From Enterobacteriaceae bacterium RIT691 (lineage in GTDB: Bacteria; Pseudomonadota; Gammaproteobacteria; Enterobacterales; Enterobacteriaceae): a stretch of 64,000 nucleotides of DNA. A program made the translations under genes and the position numbers. The notes under the pieces were generated by a model, which saw only the letters and a list, made by a program, of their open reading frames with translations, had not been told where the DNA came from and searched no databases. Shown in pieces: positions 1-10,428 of this stretch; position 1 is the first letter of the stretch; the number at the start of each line of letters is the position of its first letter. The stretch covers positions 434,001-498,000 of the forward strand of contig WJYM01000002.1 of assembly GCA_009668205.1 (NCBI GenBank), read 5' to 3'.

Positions 1-104
1 AAGTATTCATCTGCCGCTTCCCACGCCTGCAGTGGGCTGACCTCGTCCGTTTCCGGGAAACGTTTTAATGTCAGTGAACGGAAACCGTTGTCTGATTGGC
101 TCAT
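1..104 (-). CDS. rlmG: RlmG, 23S rRNA (guanine-1835-N2)-methyltransferase, N-terminal fragment
   Basis: Only the first 34 codons lie inside the window; the gene runs off the left edge. The start ATG is at 104-102 and is preceded by a strong AGGAGG ribosome binding site at about 110-116. The visible residues (beginning [17 protein letters not shown], then [12 protein letters not shown]) match the N-terminus of E. coli RlmG (YgjO) as I remember it, and the gene is divergent from ygjP as in E. coli. RlmG methylates G1835 of 23S rRNA using S-adenosylmethionine. The catalytic domain cannot be seen here, so the call rests on the N-terminus and synteny. Confidence 0.85.
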   Translation of the reverse strand, partial: MSQSDNGFRSLTLKRFPETDEVSPLQAWEAADEY

Positions 105-187
105 CGGCCCTCCTGGATGGTAAAATTCGGTGATATCCCCTTCGGGGGCGGTGAGTATACCCTCTTTTCCTGCAATTCGAGACACAG

Positions 188-691
188 ATGAGCGAACTGA
201 CGTACTTAACGGGTTATCCCGAATCACTGCTGGCCCAGGTTCGCACCCTGATTGAACAACAGCGGTTAGGTGAAGTGCTGCAAAAGCGCTATCCGCAAGG
301 CCATGATATCAATAATGATAAAGCGCTGTGGGCCTACACTCAGGATCTGAAAAACCGTTATATGCGCAGCGCTCCCCCGATCAACAAAGTGATGTTCGAT
401 AACAAAATTCACGTGCTGAAAAATGCGCTGGGTTTGCACACCGCTATCTCCCGTGTGCAGGGGGGAAAACTCAAAGCGAAAGCAGAGATCCGCGTCGCCA
501 CGGTGTTTCGCCATTCGCCAGAGGCATTTTTACGGATGATTGTGGTGCATGAACTGGCGCATTTAAAAGAGAAGGATCACAACAAAGCGTTTTATCAGCT
601 CTGTTGCCATATGGAGCCGCAGTACCATCAGCTAGAGTTTGATACTCGCCTGTGGCTGACGGAGCAGTCGCTCGCCGGTTCCGCCTCGTAA
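188..691 (+). CDS. ygjP: YgjP, DUF45 zinc-metallopeptidase-like protein (reported UTP pyrophosphatase)
   Basis: This 167-residue protein carries HELAH at residues 121-125, a HExxH zinc-binding motif, with a further histidine at H131 in the following helix. It belongs to the DUF45/YgjP family, whose fold resembles M48 metallopeptidases. E. coli YgjP has been described as a UTP pyrophosphatase; I recall this annotation but cannot verify it here. It is probably cytosolic, with no signal peptide or membrane segment. It is divergent from rlmG (83 bp between starts) and ends at a strong hairpin terminator. Length and sequence agree with the E. coli protein, so the family call is safe and the substrate less so. 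Confidence 0.9.
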   Translation: MSELTYLTGYPESLLAQVRTLIEQQRLGEVLQKRYPQGHDINNDKALWAYTQDLKNRYMRSAPPINKVMFDNKIHVLKNALGLHTAISRVQGGKLKAKAEIRVATVFRHSPEAFLRMIVVHELAHLKEKDHNKAFYQLCCHMEPQYHQLEFDTRLWLTEQSLAGSAS

Positions 692-718
692 AAAAAAGAC
701 CGCGTTGCGGTCTTTTTT
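691..718. terminator. Intrinsic terminator between ygjP and the convergent inverse autotransporter
   Basis: GACCGC and GCGGTC form a stem around a GTT loop (698-712), flanked by an A-run on the left and a T-run on the right. It can therefore work in both directions, serving ygjP on the plus strand and the convergent gene ending at 736 on the minus strand. Confidence 0.85.
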
Positions 719-735
719 CGTTAAACCATGCCGGG

Positions 736-2325
736 TTAGCCGCGTCGCCCCGCGAACGTTGAGGTGACGGACTGCGACTGGCCGTTGGCAGTGACGGTTA
801 CCGTAACCGGACCCGGCGTTGTCGAGGTGAAGCGGGCTGTGGCTTTGCCCCGCACATTGGTCTTCGAATCTGAACGTCCCAGCTTCGCCCCATTGCCCAC
901 CTGCCAGCTCACCGCGACGTGCGAAATCGGTTTACCCCGGCTGTCGGTGAAGGTTGCTACGGCTTCATTGGCCTCCAGGCCATTGGCCTTGCTGTTGTCT
1001 TTCTTCATTTCCAGCGTGATATGCGCCGCATCAAAGGTCACGGAGGTGGTGCGCACAACCCCTCCCGCGCTGGCGGTAATAGTTACCACTTCCGCAACCG
1101 AATCGCTGACCCGCACGCGGGTATCGCCCCAGCGGTTAGTCACACTGCTGGCATGATTAAGCTGGCCGCTGCCGCTCGCCTGCCAGTTGACGGTGACATT
1201 GCGGGCAGGTTTGCCCTCGGCATCGACCACGTGCACGTTGACCACGTTGTCAGAAGTGCCATCCGCAGTGCTGTGATCTTTGCTGGTCGTCAGCGTCAAA
1301 TCTCCGCTCATCTGCTCATTCTGCGAAGCCTTTTTCTTGTACTGCAGAATAATTTCATTATTACGCTCAACCAGATCGTAACGGCTGCCCGCAAGCGATC
1401 GGCGCAGAGCCACATTCTCTGGCGACAGCTGCGACCGCCAGGACTCGCTCAACACGTAGCGCATTTGCAGGGAGAAGTGCAGCTCATCAAGCTGGTGCTG
1501 CCCGCGTTTATAATCAACACCGGCGGTGAGCAGCGGCACAGGCGTGTAGCTGACGCCAACGGTCAGGGCTTCCGGGTTATCCTGCAGTTCATCTTTGTTA
1601 AACAGCGCGACGCCGTCACCGTAGTATTTTTCATACATCAGGCTGCCACCAAACTGCGGATGGCTGGGCAAAAATCCTTCAGCACGCAGATCGAAACCAT
1701 CTGCTGGCTTTTCGTTATAGCCTTTCAACGCCTGCGAGGTATGCCAATCCGTTGTGCCGAAATAGCCATTGGCGGACAGTTTTATATTATCCGTCCAGGC
1801 TTCAGCCCCGATCCCGACCCGATTATTATTGCCATCATAGTCGCGGTCAAAAAACAGGTTGCCGCCCAACATCCATTTATCGAGATAAAAAGTTCGAACC
1901 CCTGCGCCCATATTGGTGGTCAGGCGTCCTTCCGGCGAGCGAATACCAAACTGAGAAAACACCATCAGTTTATTATTGTCATAAAATGGCAGCAGGTAAT
2001 CGAATGCGCTGTCCTGCCAGTGTCCATGATCGTCAACATTGAGATTAATTCTGGCGGTGCCAAATTGATTCAACCAGTTTTCCACACCGGAAGCGGTGGC
2101 GTCCGTTGCGGTCTGTGCTGCTGAGCGGGTTAACGAAGCACCGCCATCTGCGGCCAGATTTTGTGCTGTTGTCGCCAGTGCCGTGCTCTCTGGCGAAGAG
2201 GCTGGCTCAACCGGGGTCACATCGTCAGCCCAGGCCAGAGCGGACGATGCCAGCGCGATGAGCAGGAATGAATTCAGGATCCGTTTTGAGGATTTTATTT
2301 TTTGTTGATTCACGTTTTTATCCAT
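736..2325 (-). CDS. Inverse autotransporter (intimin/invasin-like) with two Big-1 Ig-like domains
   Basis: The 529-residue product starts with a Sec signal peptide (hydrophobic stretch about 16-30, probable cleavage near residue 33). A low-complexity Ala/Thr/Ser linker follows, then the intimin-type outer-membrane beta-barrel at about 83-315, with repeated aromatic/glycine strands. The barrel ends in the family's periplasm-spanning plug and linker signature around 308-332 (SRYDLVERNNEIILQYKKK). Two bacterial Ig-like (Big-1) repeats at about 338-433 and 434-527 form a short passenger. There is no LysM domain. The predicted role is surface display for adhesion or biofilm; the ligand is unknown. 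It sits between ygjP and ygjR, adjacent in E. coli K-12 apart from ygjQ, so this looks like an insertion. The upstream sequence is AT-rich. Confidence 0.85.
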   Translation of the reverse strand: MDKNVNQQKIKSSKRILNSFLLIALASSALAWADDVTPVEPASSPESTALATTAQNLAADGGASLTRSAAQTATDATASGVENWLNQFGTARINLNVDDHGHWQDSAFDYLLPFYDNNKLMVFSQFGIRSPEGRLTTNMGAGVRTFYLDKWMLGGNLFFDRDYDGNNNRVGIGAEAWTDNIKLSANGYFGTTDWHTSQALKGYNEKPADGFDLRAEGFLPSHPQFGGSLMYEKYYGDGVALFNKDELQDNPEALTVGVSYTPVPLLTAGVDYKRGQHQLDELHFSLQMRYVLSESWRSQLSPENVALRRSLAGSRYDLVERNNEIILQYKKKASQNEQMSGDLTLTTSKDHSTADGTSDNVVNVHVVDAEGKPARNVTVNWQASGSGQLNHASSVTNRWGDTRVRVSDSVAEVVTITASAGGVVRTTSVTFDAAHITLEMKKDNSKANGLEANEAVATFTDSRGKPISHVAVSWQVGNGAKLGRSDSKTNVRGKATARFTSTTPGPVTVTVTANGQSQSVTSTFAGRRG

Positions 2326-2705
2326 GCATTTTAAGCGGTGTTAAAAAGGCAACCACCGCCCGGAAAACAGGGCGTGAAAATAGCAAATTCAGACATTTCT
2401 ATGAACTTAGTTAATATTTAAAATTAAATATTCCTTTGAAATAAGGTTACTCAGTCTATTTATAGAATTTGTCACCCCTGGAAAATATATTAAAACCTAC
2501 CAATAACTCTACCGTACAATTTATTATTTATCGCGCTTTTTCACCCCGCTGCCCGTGTTGCAAAACAGGCTTTCGGGCGTCGCTCGCCGAGAAAGTCAGA
2601 AATCGCCCTCTCCTGCCGTCTGATTCTGCGCGGCGGTACACTGGTTTTGTCATCTGAGCATGCTAAAGTGGCTGAAGATTTCATCTTCGGAGCACACCCA
2701 TTCTC
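2326..2705. other. Intergenic region between inverse autotransporter and ygjR
   Basis: The 380-bp divergent spacer has two parts. Positions about 2380-2540 are distinctly AT-rich and lie upstream of the autotransporter gene, as is common for horizontally acquired, H-NS-bound genes. Positions about 2560-2705 are of average composition and probably hold the ygjR promoter. A 62-codon frame (2469-2657) crosses both parts, but I see no ribosome binding site or homology to support it. Confidence 0.5.
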
Positions 2706-3692
2706 ATGATACGTCTCGCCGTCATTGGGACAAACTGGATCACTCGTCAGTTTGTCGATGCCGCCCACGAAACGGGCAACTACAAGTTAACCGCCGTCTA
2801 TTCCCGCAGCCTCGAGCAAGCTCAGGCCTTCGGCAATGACTACATGGTGGAGCAGTTCTTCACGTCGCTTGAAGAGATGGCACAGAGTGATGCCATTGAC
2901 GCGGTGTATATCGCCAGCCCTAACTCGCTGCACTTCCCGCAGACAAAACTGTTCCTGAGCCACAAAAAGCACGTCATCTGCGAAAAGCCGCTGGCGTCCA
3001 ATATTACCGAAGTGGAAGCCGCCATTGCGGTGGCGCAGGAAAACCAGGTTGTGCTGTTTGAAGCGTTCAAAACCGCCAGCCTGCCGAATTTCCTGCAGCT
3101 ACAGCAGTCGCTTGGCAAAGTAGGGAAAATGCGCAAAGCGTTTATTAACTACTGCCAGTACTCTTCACGCTATCAGCGTTATCTCGACGGTGAGAACCCG
3201 AATACCTTTAATCCGGCATTCTCAAACGGCTCGATTATGGATATCGGTTTCTACTGCCTGGCCTCTGCCGTCGCGCTGTGGGGCGAGCCGCAAAGCGTGC
3301 AAGCCAGCGCGACCCTGCTGGAAAGCGGCGTCGATGCGCATGGCGTGGCGGTGCTGGATTACGGTGAGTTCAGCGTCACGCTTCAGCACTCGAAGGTGAG
3401 CGATTCCGTGCTGCCGAGCGAAATTCAGGGTGAAGAAGGCTCGCTGGTTATCGAAAAGATTTCCGAAGGGCAGAAAGTGACGTTTGTCCCTCGCGGCGGT
3501 AAAGCGCAGGATCTGACTCAGCCTCAGCACATCAACACCATGCTGTATGAAGCGGAGGTGTTTGCACGCCTGGTGGAAGCAAATCAGGTGATGCATCCAG
3601 GCCTGGAAGTCAGCCGTATTACGGCCAAAGTGGCCACGGAAATTCGCCGCCAGACCGGTGTGGTGTTCCCGGCGGATAACGTGCCTGCCTAA
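2706..3692 (+). CDS. ygjR: YgjR, Gfo/Idh/MocA-family NAD(P)-dependent oxidoreductase
   Basis: The 328-residue protein begins with a Rossmann nucleotide-binding segment (MIRLAVIGTNWITRQF) and has the family's EKP motif in CEKPLAS at about residue 94, followed by the C-terminal alpha/beta oxidoreductase domain. It matches E. coli YgjR over its length. The physiological substrate is not known; Gfo/Idh/MocA enzymes usually oxidise or reduce sugars and polyols. It is probably a single-gene unit, with a hairpin at 3730-3752 just downstream and the alx leader beyond. Confidence 0.9.
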   Translation: MIRLAVIGTNWITRQFVDAAHETGNYKLTAVYSRSLEQAQAFGNDYMVEQFFTSLEEMAQSDAIDAVYIASPNSLHFPQTKLFLSHKKHVICEKPLASNITEVEAAIAVAQENQVVLFEAFKTASLPNFLQLQQSLGKVGKMRKAFINYCQYSSRYQRYLDGENPNTFNPAFSNGSIMDIGFYCLASAVALWGEPQSVQASATLLESGVDAHGVAVLDYGEFSVTLQHSKVSDSVLPSEIQGEEGSLVIEKISEGQKVTFVPRGGKAQDLTQPQHINTMLYEAEVFARLVEANQVMHPGLEVSRITAKVATEIRRQTGVVFPADNVPA

Positions 3693-3729
3693 TTCCGTTT
3701 GCGTAAAACAATGTAAAACCCGGGTGACA

Positions 3730-3752
3730 GGGCATTGACCGCATCAATGCCC
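3730..3752 (+). terminator. Hairpin downstream of ygjR
   Basis: GGGCATTGA and TCAATGCCC pair perfectly around a 5-nt loop. The following sequence (TGTAATATTTTG) has only a broken T-tract, so termination may be weak. The same stretch could overlap an alx promoter, so the role is not certain. Confidence 0.5.
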
Positions 3753-3770
3753 TGTAATATTTTGTCACAC

Positions 3771-3958
3771 GCAAAGGGGAGTAACTTGTTTGCCGGTGGA
3801 TCGTCATGACGATGCGAAAGCATCCGGTCGCCGGGCAACAGGAAAGGTTTTTGTCACAATGACCTTTCCTGTTGTAAGTGAGACCTTGCCGAAAGGCGAG
3901 GTCCGGGCAAAAAATCCCATAACGGCTATCGTCTTTTGGACGTTAGCCGTTTTTTTTT
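3771..3958 (+). promoter_or_regulatory. yybP-ykoY (Mn2+/alkaline pH) riboswitch leader of alx
   Basis: The leader contains the yybP-ykoY aptamer signature: GGGGAGTA at 3777-3784, a long variable hairpin arm (the AGGAAAGG... CCTTTCCT stem at about 3840-3870), and the closing conserved stretch with AGTGAGACCTTGCC and GGCGAGGTC up to about 3905. A strong terminator-like hairpin follows at 3921-3951 (13-bp arms with one mismatch and a run of T's), 24 bp before the alx start. In E. coli the same element (PRE/SraF) controls alx in response to alkaline pH and Mn2+. The assignment rests on motif recognition and on position upstream of alx; a covariance-model search was not possible. Confidence 0.88.
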
Positions 3959-3974
3959 GCTTAAAGGATAGATT

Positions 3975-4943
3975 ATGAATACTGTCGGCACACCGTTACT
4001 GTGGGGCGGATTTGCTGTTGTGGTCGTCATTATGTTGGCGATTGACCTGCTGTTACAGGGCCGTCGTGGCGCGCATACCATGAGTATGAAGCAGGCGGCG
4101 AGCTGGTCGCTGGTGTGGGTCAGCCTCTCGTTACTGTTCAACCTGGCATTCTGGTGGTATCTCGCGACCACGCAGGGCCGCGCTGTCGCGGATCCTCAGG
4201 CCATGGCGTTCCTCACCGGTTATTTGATCGAGAAAGCGCTGGCGGTCGATAACGTCTTCGTCTGGTTGATGCTGTTCAGCTACTTTGCGGTACCGGCTGC
4301 GCTGCAGCGTCGGGTGTTGGTCTACGGTGTGTTGGGCGCGATTGTGCTGCGTACCATCATGATCTTCACCGGCAGCTGGCTTATCTCCCAGTTCGAATGG
4401 CTGCTGTATGTGTTCGGCGCATTCCTGCTGTTCACCGGCGTTAAAATGGCGTTGGCGAAGGAAGATGGCGGCGGTATTGGCGACAAACCGCTGATACGCT
4501 GGCTCCGCAGCCACCTGCGCATGACCGATAAGATTGAAAACGAACACTTCTTCGTGCGGAAGAATGGCCTGCTGTACGCCACCCCGCTGCTGCTGGTGCT
4601 GATTCTGGTGGAACTGAGCGACGTGATTTTCGCGGTCGACAGTATTCCGGCGATTTTTGCGGTGACCACCGATCCGTTCATTGTGCTGACGTCGAACCTG
4701 TTTGCGATCCTCGGCCTGCGTGCGATGTACTTCCTGCTGGCGGGCGTGGCTGAACGCTTCTCCATGCTGAAGTATGGCCTGTCGGTGATCCTGGTGTTCA
4801 TCGGTATCAAGATGCTGATTGTTGATTTCTACCATATCCCGGTGGCTATCTCTCTCAGCGTTGTATTCGGTATCCTGGTGCTGACCCTGCTGATCAATAC
4901 CTGGGTGAATCACCAGCATGATAAGAAAAAGCTGATCAAATAA
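3975..4943 (+). CDS. alx: Alx, TerC-family inner-membrane Mn2+ transporter
   Basis: The 322-residue protein has multiple hydrophobic segments over its length and the TerC-family acidic transmembrane motifs [12 protein letters not shown] (about residues 85-96) and [14 protein letters not shown] (about 213-226), which hold metal-coordinating acidic residues. It closely matches E. coli Alx (321 aa), a manganese exporter-like protein induced at alkaline pH and by Mn2+. The start at 3975 has the SD AAGGA eight bases upstream. The riboswitch leader directly upstream and a strong terminator at 4950-4976 make it a monocistronic riboswitch-controlled gene. Confidence 0.95.
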   Translation: MNTVGTPLLWGGFAVVVVIMLAIDLLLQGRRGAHTMSMKQAASWSLVWVSLSLLFNLAFWWYLATTQGRAVADPQAMAFLTGYLIEKALAVDNVFVWLMLFSYFAVPAALQRRVLVYGVLGAIVLRTIMIFTGSWLISQFEWLLYVFGAFLLFTGVKMALAKEDGGGIGDKPLIRWLRSHLRMTDKIENEHFFVRKNGLLYATPLLLVLILVELSDVIFAVDSIPAIFAVTTDPFIVLTSNLFAILGLRAMYFLLAGVAERFSMLKYGLSVILVFIGIKMLIVDFYHIPVAISLSVVFGILVLTLLINTWVNHQHDKKKLIK

Positions 4944-4947
4944 TCCC

Positions 4948-4978
4948 TGAGGCCCGGAAAACCCGGGCCTTCTTTTTT
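4948..4978 (+). terminator. Intrinsic terminator after alx
   Basis: AGGCCCGG and CCCGGGCCT form a GC-rich stem around an AAAA tetraloop, followed by TCTTTTTT. Confidence 0.9.
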
Positions 4979-5166
4979 GCTGCTTATGTCAAATAAATGT
5001 TATTAGTTAGTTAAAAAACAAGATCCGAACGAAATTATCAGCACTTTCTTCTTCCTCCCTGTACCAACATCCTTATACTCGACCATGCAAACATTTGTAA
5101 CATCCTGCTAAACGTGACCGCAGAGTCACCGGGATGGAACCACAACATGACGAAAGGAAGTGTTCA

Positions 5167-6411
5167 ATGACTACGCAACGCCCTTCTGGCTTGCTGCAGC
5201 GTCTCGCTGCCGGCAGCCTGGTAAAACAAATTCTCGTGGGTCTGGTGCTGGGTGTTTTACTGGCCTGGATTTCTAAACCTGCCGCTGAGGCCGTAGGCCT
5301 GTTCGGTACCCTGTTCGTCGGCGCACTGAAGGCCGTCGCCCCGGTACTGGTACTCATGCTGGTAATGGCCTCTATCGCCAACCACCAGCATGGCCAGAAA
5401 ACCAGCATTCGCCCGATTCTGTTCCTGTATCTGCTTGGGACGTTTACTGCCGCACTGACTGCGGTGCTGTTCAGCTTTGTGTTCCCCTCAACGCTGCATC
5501 TCAGCACTGGCGCGAGTGATATCACCCCGCCGTCAGGCATTGTGGAAGTACTGCGTGGGTTGCTGATGAGCATGGTGTCGAACCCGATTGATGCTCTGAT
5601 GAATGCCAACTACATCGGTATTCTGGTGTGGGCGGTAGGTCTTGGTTTCGCCCTGCGTCACGGCAGCGAGAGCACCAAAACCCTGGTTAACGACGTTTCC
5701 AACGCGGTGACCTTTATCGTGAGAGTGGTTATCCGCTTCGCACCTATCGGGATTTTTGGTCTGGTGTCTTCGACCCTGGCCACCACCGGTTTTGCCACCC
5801 TGTGGGGCTATGCACACCTGTTGGTCGTCCTGGTCGGCTGTATGCTGCTGGTGGCGCTGGTGATTAACCCGCTGCTGGTGTTCTGGAAAATCCGCCGTAA
5901 CCCTTACCCACTGGTACTGATGTGCCTGCGTGAAAGCGGTGTGTATGCCTTCTTCACCCGCAGCTCCGCGGCAAACATTCCGGTGAACATGGCGCTGGCA
6001 GAGAAACTGAATCTGGATCGCGATACCTATTCCGTTTCCATTCCGCTGGGTGCAACTATCAACATGGCAGGGGCAGCGATTACGATCACCGTGCTGACGC
6101 TGGCGGCTGTTTATACGCTGGGCATCCCGGTAGATCTTCCGACCGCGCTGCTGCTGAGCGTGGTGGCAGCACTCTGTGCGTGTGGCGCTTCCGGTGTGGC
6201 AGGAGGTTCACTGCTGCTGATCCCACTGGCATGTAACATGTTCGGGATCCCGAACGATGTGGCCATGCAGGTGGTTGCCGTGGGCTTCATCATCGGCGTA
6301 TTGCAGGATTCCTGTGAAACCGCGCTGAACTCGTCTACCGACGTGCTGTTCACCGCAGCCGCGTGTATCGCGGAAGATGAGCGTCTGGAAAACAACGCCC
6401 TGCGCAGTTAA
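5167..6411 (+). CDS. sstT: SstT, Na+/serine-threonine symporter
   Basis: The 414-residue membrane protein matches E. coli SstT in length and sequence and belongs to the dicarboxylate/amino acid:cation symporter (DAACS) family. Family motifs are visible: the serine-rich [13 protein letters not shown] loop around residues 264-276 and [14 protein letters not shown] around 292-305, the Na+/substrate site region. It imports serine and threonine with Na+. I chose the ATG at 5167, after the SD GAAAGGAAG, over an ATG 33 bases upstream because it reproduces the E. coli N-terminus (MTTQR). The leader from 4979 to 5166 contains no gene. Confidence 0.94.
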   Translation: MTTQRPSGLLQRLAAGSLVKQILVGLVLGVLLAWISKPAAEAVGLFGTLFVGALKAVAPVLVLMLVMASIANHQHGQKTSIRPILFLYLLGTFTAALTAVLFSFVFPSTLHLSTGASDITPPSGIVEVLRGLLMSMVSNPIDALMNANYIGILVWAVGLGFALRHGSESTKTLVNDVSNAVTFIVRVVIRFAPIGIFGLVSSTLATTGFATLWGYAHLLVVLVGCMLLVALVINPLLVFWKIRRNPYPLVLMCLRESGVYAFFTRSSAANIPVNMALAEKLNLDRDTYSVSIPLGATINMAGAAITITVLTLAAVYTLGIPVDLPTALLLSVVAALCACGASGVAGGSLLLIPLACNMFGIPNDVAMQVVAVGFIIGVLQDSCETALNSSTDVLFTAAACIAEDERLENNALRS

Positions 6412-6430
6412 TCCCTCTCAGGCCCTTTCA

Positions 6431-6985
6431 CTATCGTGTGGAAGGGCTCTGTTCCTGAACCGAGGTTTCCGCCTTAAAGGGATCAATTCCCCGCTTCTGC
6501 ATCCGCCTGAAACGAATAATATTCAGCCCGTTCATGACCAGGAAGCTGCTTTCAATCAGCGTCCCGCCAATCGATCCCAGCCAGAAGTTATGCGCCACCC
6601 AGCAGGCGGTGGAACACCAGATAATGCACCGCATCGGCAATCCCTGCAGACGAAACAGCGCCCAGGTGCTGACCACGGTGCCCGCCACCGGTAATAACTC
6701 CATCGGATGGTGGAATTTCGCCAACCCGATGCCGCCCGTCAGTGCAATGAATAACGTCATCACCCACAGGCTGCGGGTACGAAGGGTTATCAGCGTACGA
6801 ATGCCATTGAGCATGGCGCTGGAGCCCGCCGGAAAGGCCCCCATCAGGAAAAAATGGATACCGATAATGGCGCTGTAGGCAGAGAGTTGTTTTTTGAAGC
6901 GCCGCTCATCGCGGTTAATGAACGTGGTGATCCCCACCAGAAAAGCGATAACACCAACGCCCTGGGCCAGCCAATATGCGGTCAT
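6431..6985 (-). CDS. ygjV: YgjV, inner-membrane protein of unknown function
   Basis: The 184-residue product has about five hydrophobic segments and only short loops, so it is an integral inner-membrane protein of the YgjV family (E. coli YgjV has 183 residues). No catalytic motif is visible and the function is unknown. It is convergent with sstT, with 19 bp between stop codons, and lies downstream of the uxaCA operon but is separated from it by a strong minus-strand terminator (7006-7035). It must therefore have its own promoter within the 21 bp before its start or depend on read-through. Confidence 0.88.
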   Translation of the reverse strand: MTAYWLAQGVGVIAFLVGITTFINRDERRFKKQLSAYSAIIGIHFFLMGAFPAGSSAMLNGIRTLITLRTRSLWVMTLFIALTGGIGLAKFHHPMELLPVAGTVVSTWALFRLQGLPMRCIIWCSTACWVAHNFWLGSIGGTLIESSFLVMNGLNIIRFRRMQKRGIDPFKAETSVQEQSPSTR

Positions 6986-7005
6986 GAAAACCTCATGGGG
7001 AAACG

Positions 7006-7035
7006 AAAAAAAACGGCGCTGAGAACAGCGCCGTT
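7006..7035 (-). terminator. Intrinsic terminator of the uxaCA operon
   Basis: Perfect 10-bp arms (AACGGCGCTG at 7012-7021, CAGCGCCGTT at 7026-7035) around AGAA are followed, on the minus strand, by eight T's. It lies 9 bp after the uxaA stop codon. Confidence 0.93.
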
Positions 7036-7043
7036 AAGGGGGA

Positions 7044-8531
7044 TTAAAGCGTTACGCCGGACTTAAACAGGGCCAGCTCACGGAAGTCGTTCTTTTCGTT
7101 GCAGGTCTGTTTGCCATTGGCAAACTCCACAATCGAGTCGACAAACTCGGTCAGCACTTCCGGCATGCCTTTACCGTGGATAAGCTGCCCGGCATCGAAA
7201 TCAATCCAGTGCTTTTTCTTCGCCGCCAGCTCACTGTTGGTCGCGATTTTCACCGTAGGCACAAAGCCACCGTACGGCGTGCCGCGTCCGGTGCTGAACA
7301 ACACCATATGACAACCGGCACCGGCCAGTGCACTGGTCGCCACCGCATCGTTGCCCGGGGCGCTCAGCAGGTTAAGACCGTGGGTTTTCAGGCGTTCGCC
7401 ATAGCGCAGCACGTCAACGACCTGGCTTGCACCCGCTTTCTGCGTACAGCCCAGCGATTTCTCTTCAAGCGTCGTGATCCCACCCGCTTTGTTCCCCGGC
7501 GACGGGTTCTCGTAAATCGGCTGATTGTGCGCGATAAAGTACTGTTTGAAGTCGTTCACCATCGTGACGGTTTTTTCAAACGTCTCTTCATCGCGACAAT
7601 GACTCATCAGAATTTGCTCGGCACCGAACATCTCCGGCACTTCGGTCAACACCGTGGTGCCGCCATTGCCAATCACATAATCAGAGAATCGTCCCAGCAT
7701 AGGGTTCGCGGTGATCCCTGACAGACCGTCAGACCCCCCGCACTCCAGACCAAATTTCAGTTCGCTGAGTTTGCCAGGTTCACGCTTATCGTGGCGCATC
7801 ACGTCATACAGCTGATGCAGCTGCTCCAGACCGGCTTCCACTTCATCGTCCTGCTTCTGGCAGATCATGAAATGCACCCGGTCTGCATCAAATTCACCCA
7901 ACGTTTCGCGGAAGGCATCCACCTGGTTGTTTTCACAACCGAGGCCAATCACCAGCACCGCACCCGCGTTCGGGTGGCGCACCATATTTTGCAGCATGGT
8001 GCGGGTGTTGATGTGATCGTCGCCCAGCTGCGAGCAACCGTAGGTGTGGCTGAACAGGAACACGCCGTCGGTGCCTTCTGCATCGTTCGTCTCTTTCAGA
8101 AAACGCGTCTGAATTTGACGGGCGATCCCGTTCACGCAGCCCACGGTTGGCAGGATCCACAACTCATTACGAACCCCGACCTCGCCGTTAGCGCGGCGGT
8201 AGATCTGTACGTCACGATCTTCCGCCAGGCGCTGCGCCGCGTGCAGGTCTGGTTGATAGCTATACTCGTCCAGATCGCTCAGATTGGTACGCGTGTTGTG
8301 GGAATGAATGTGTTCCCCGGGCGCAATGTCCGTTAGCGCATGACCGATAGGCAGACCATATTTAATGACGTTTTCCCCTTTCGCTATCGCACCCAGAGCA
8401 AACTTGTGCCCTCGCGCGATATCGGACTGCAGGCGCACGGTGTTCTCTTCGACGGTGACGTCCTGACCCGCAACCAGATCGGCCAGTGCGACGACCACGT
8501 TGTCCAGCGAATGGATCTTGATGTATTGCAT
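7044..8531 (-). CDS. uxaA: UxaA, altronate dehydratase
   Basis: The 495-residue protein dehydrates D-altronate to 2-keto-3-deoxy-D-gluconate, a step in galacturonate breakdown. A small N-terminal SAF-like domain (about residues 1-75) is followed by the large altronate/galactarate dehydratase domain, with conserved Cys/His motifs such as SHTYGCSQLG and LGCENNQ that suit the family's metal dependence. Length equals that of E. coli UxaA. It is the second gene of uxaCA, 18 bp after uxaC, and ends at a strong terminator. ExuR probably controls it from the uxaC-exuT intergenic region. Confidence 0.96.
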   Translation of the reverse strand: MQYIKIHSLDNVVVALADLVAGQDVTVEENTVRLQSDIARGHKFALGAIAKGENVIKYGLPIGHALTDIAPGEHIHSHNTRTNLSDLDEYSYQPDLHAAQRLAEDRDVQIYRRANGEVGVRNELWILPTVGCVNGIARQIQTRFLKETNDAEGTDGVFLFSHTYGCSQLGDDHINTRTMLQNMVRHPNAGAVLVIGLGCENNQVDAFRETLGEFDADRVHFMICQKQDDEVEAGLEQLHQLYDVMRHDKREPGKLSELKFGLECGGSDGLSGITANPMLGRFSDYVIGNGGTTVLTEVPEMFGAEQILMSHCRDEETFEKTVTMVNDFKQYFIAHNQPIYENPSPGNKAGGITTLEEKSLGCTQKAGASQVVDVLRYGERLKTHGLNLLSAPGNDAVATSALAGAGCHMVLFSTGRGTPYGGFVPTVKIATNSELAAKKKHWIDFDAGQLIHGKGMPEVLTEFVDSIVEFANGKQTCNEKNDFRELALFKSGVTL

Positions 8532-8549
8532 ATCAACCAGCCTTAGGGT

Positions 8550-9995
<1,446 letters not shown>

Positions 9996-10172
9996 TTAAC
10001 TGCAATGGTGTCAAAGTTATCACACCAATTTCCAGCAACCGAAGAATATTTCGTGAGTCAGATCAATAAACGCTGACAAAAAAGTACTCAAAAAGAGGTA
10101 AACCCTCATCCAACCCGCGCCAGCACTGGCTTTTCCTGCCTATCAGAAAGACCCTACTACTATTCCTGCTTT

Positions 10173-10188
10173 TGTGACGGTTCTCACC
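10173..10188 (+). promoter_or_regulatory. Putative CRP site for exuT/uxaCA
   Basis: TGTGA-CGGTTC-TCACC matches nine of the ten conserved positions of the CRP palindrome TGTGA-N6-TCACA. Hexuronate genes of enteric bacteria are known to be catabolite-controlled. Confidence 0.6.
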
Positions 10189-10196
10189 TTTTAAAG

Positions 10197-10207
10197 TTGT
10201 ATGACAA
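10197..10207 (+). promoter_or_regulatory. Putative ExuR operator
   Basis: TTGTATGACAA fits the FadR-subfamily GntR consensus TNGTNNNACNA exactly. ExuR, encoded at 11845, is of this subfamily. The site starts only nine bases after the CRP-like site, suggesting joint control. Confidence 0.65.
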
Positions 10208-10428
10208 GTTATCTTTCTGCCGTCGCAACCTATAAGCCGACGGAATGCATTATCGATGAGGCAATCATCGGAATTTAACGGTACGGATACCGAATTCGCA
10301 CGATTACTGATGGCAAGGGTTCGGGCCGTTCCAGGAATACCTGTTACGCCCCCCGTTAATTAAACATCCTCCCGGCACACAGGAAGGTGGCCGCGCTCAG
10401 CGCGGATAGATAAAACGACGAGGTTTAC

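Noticed and set aside
919-2124. 401-codon frame antisense to the inverse autotransporter
   Set aside because: The opposite strand encodes a protein with clear domains and signal peptide; the antisense frame has no recognisable domain and reflects codon bias.
2469-2657. 62-codon frame upstream of ygjR
   Set aside because: No ribosome binding site, low-complexity composition change in the middle, no recognisable similarity.
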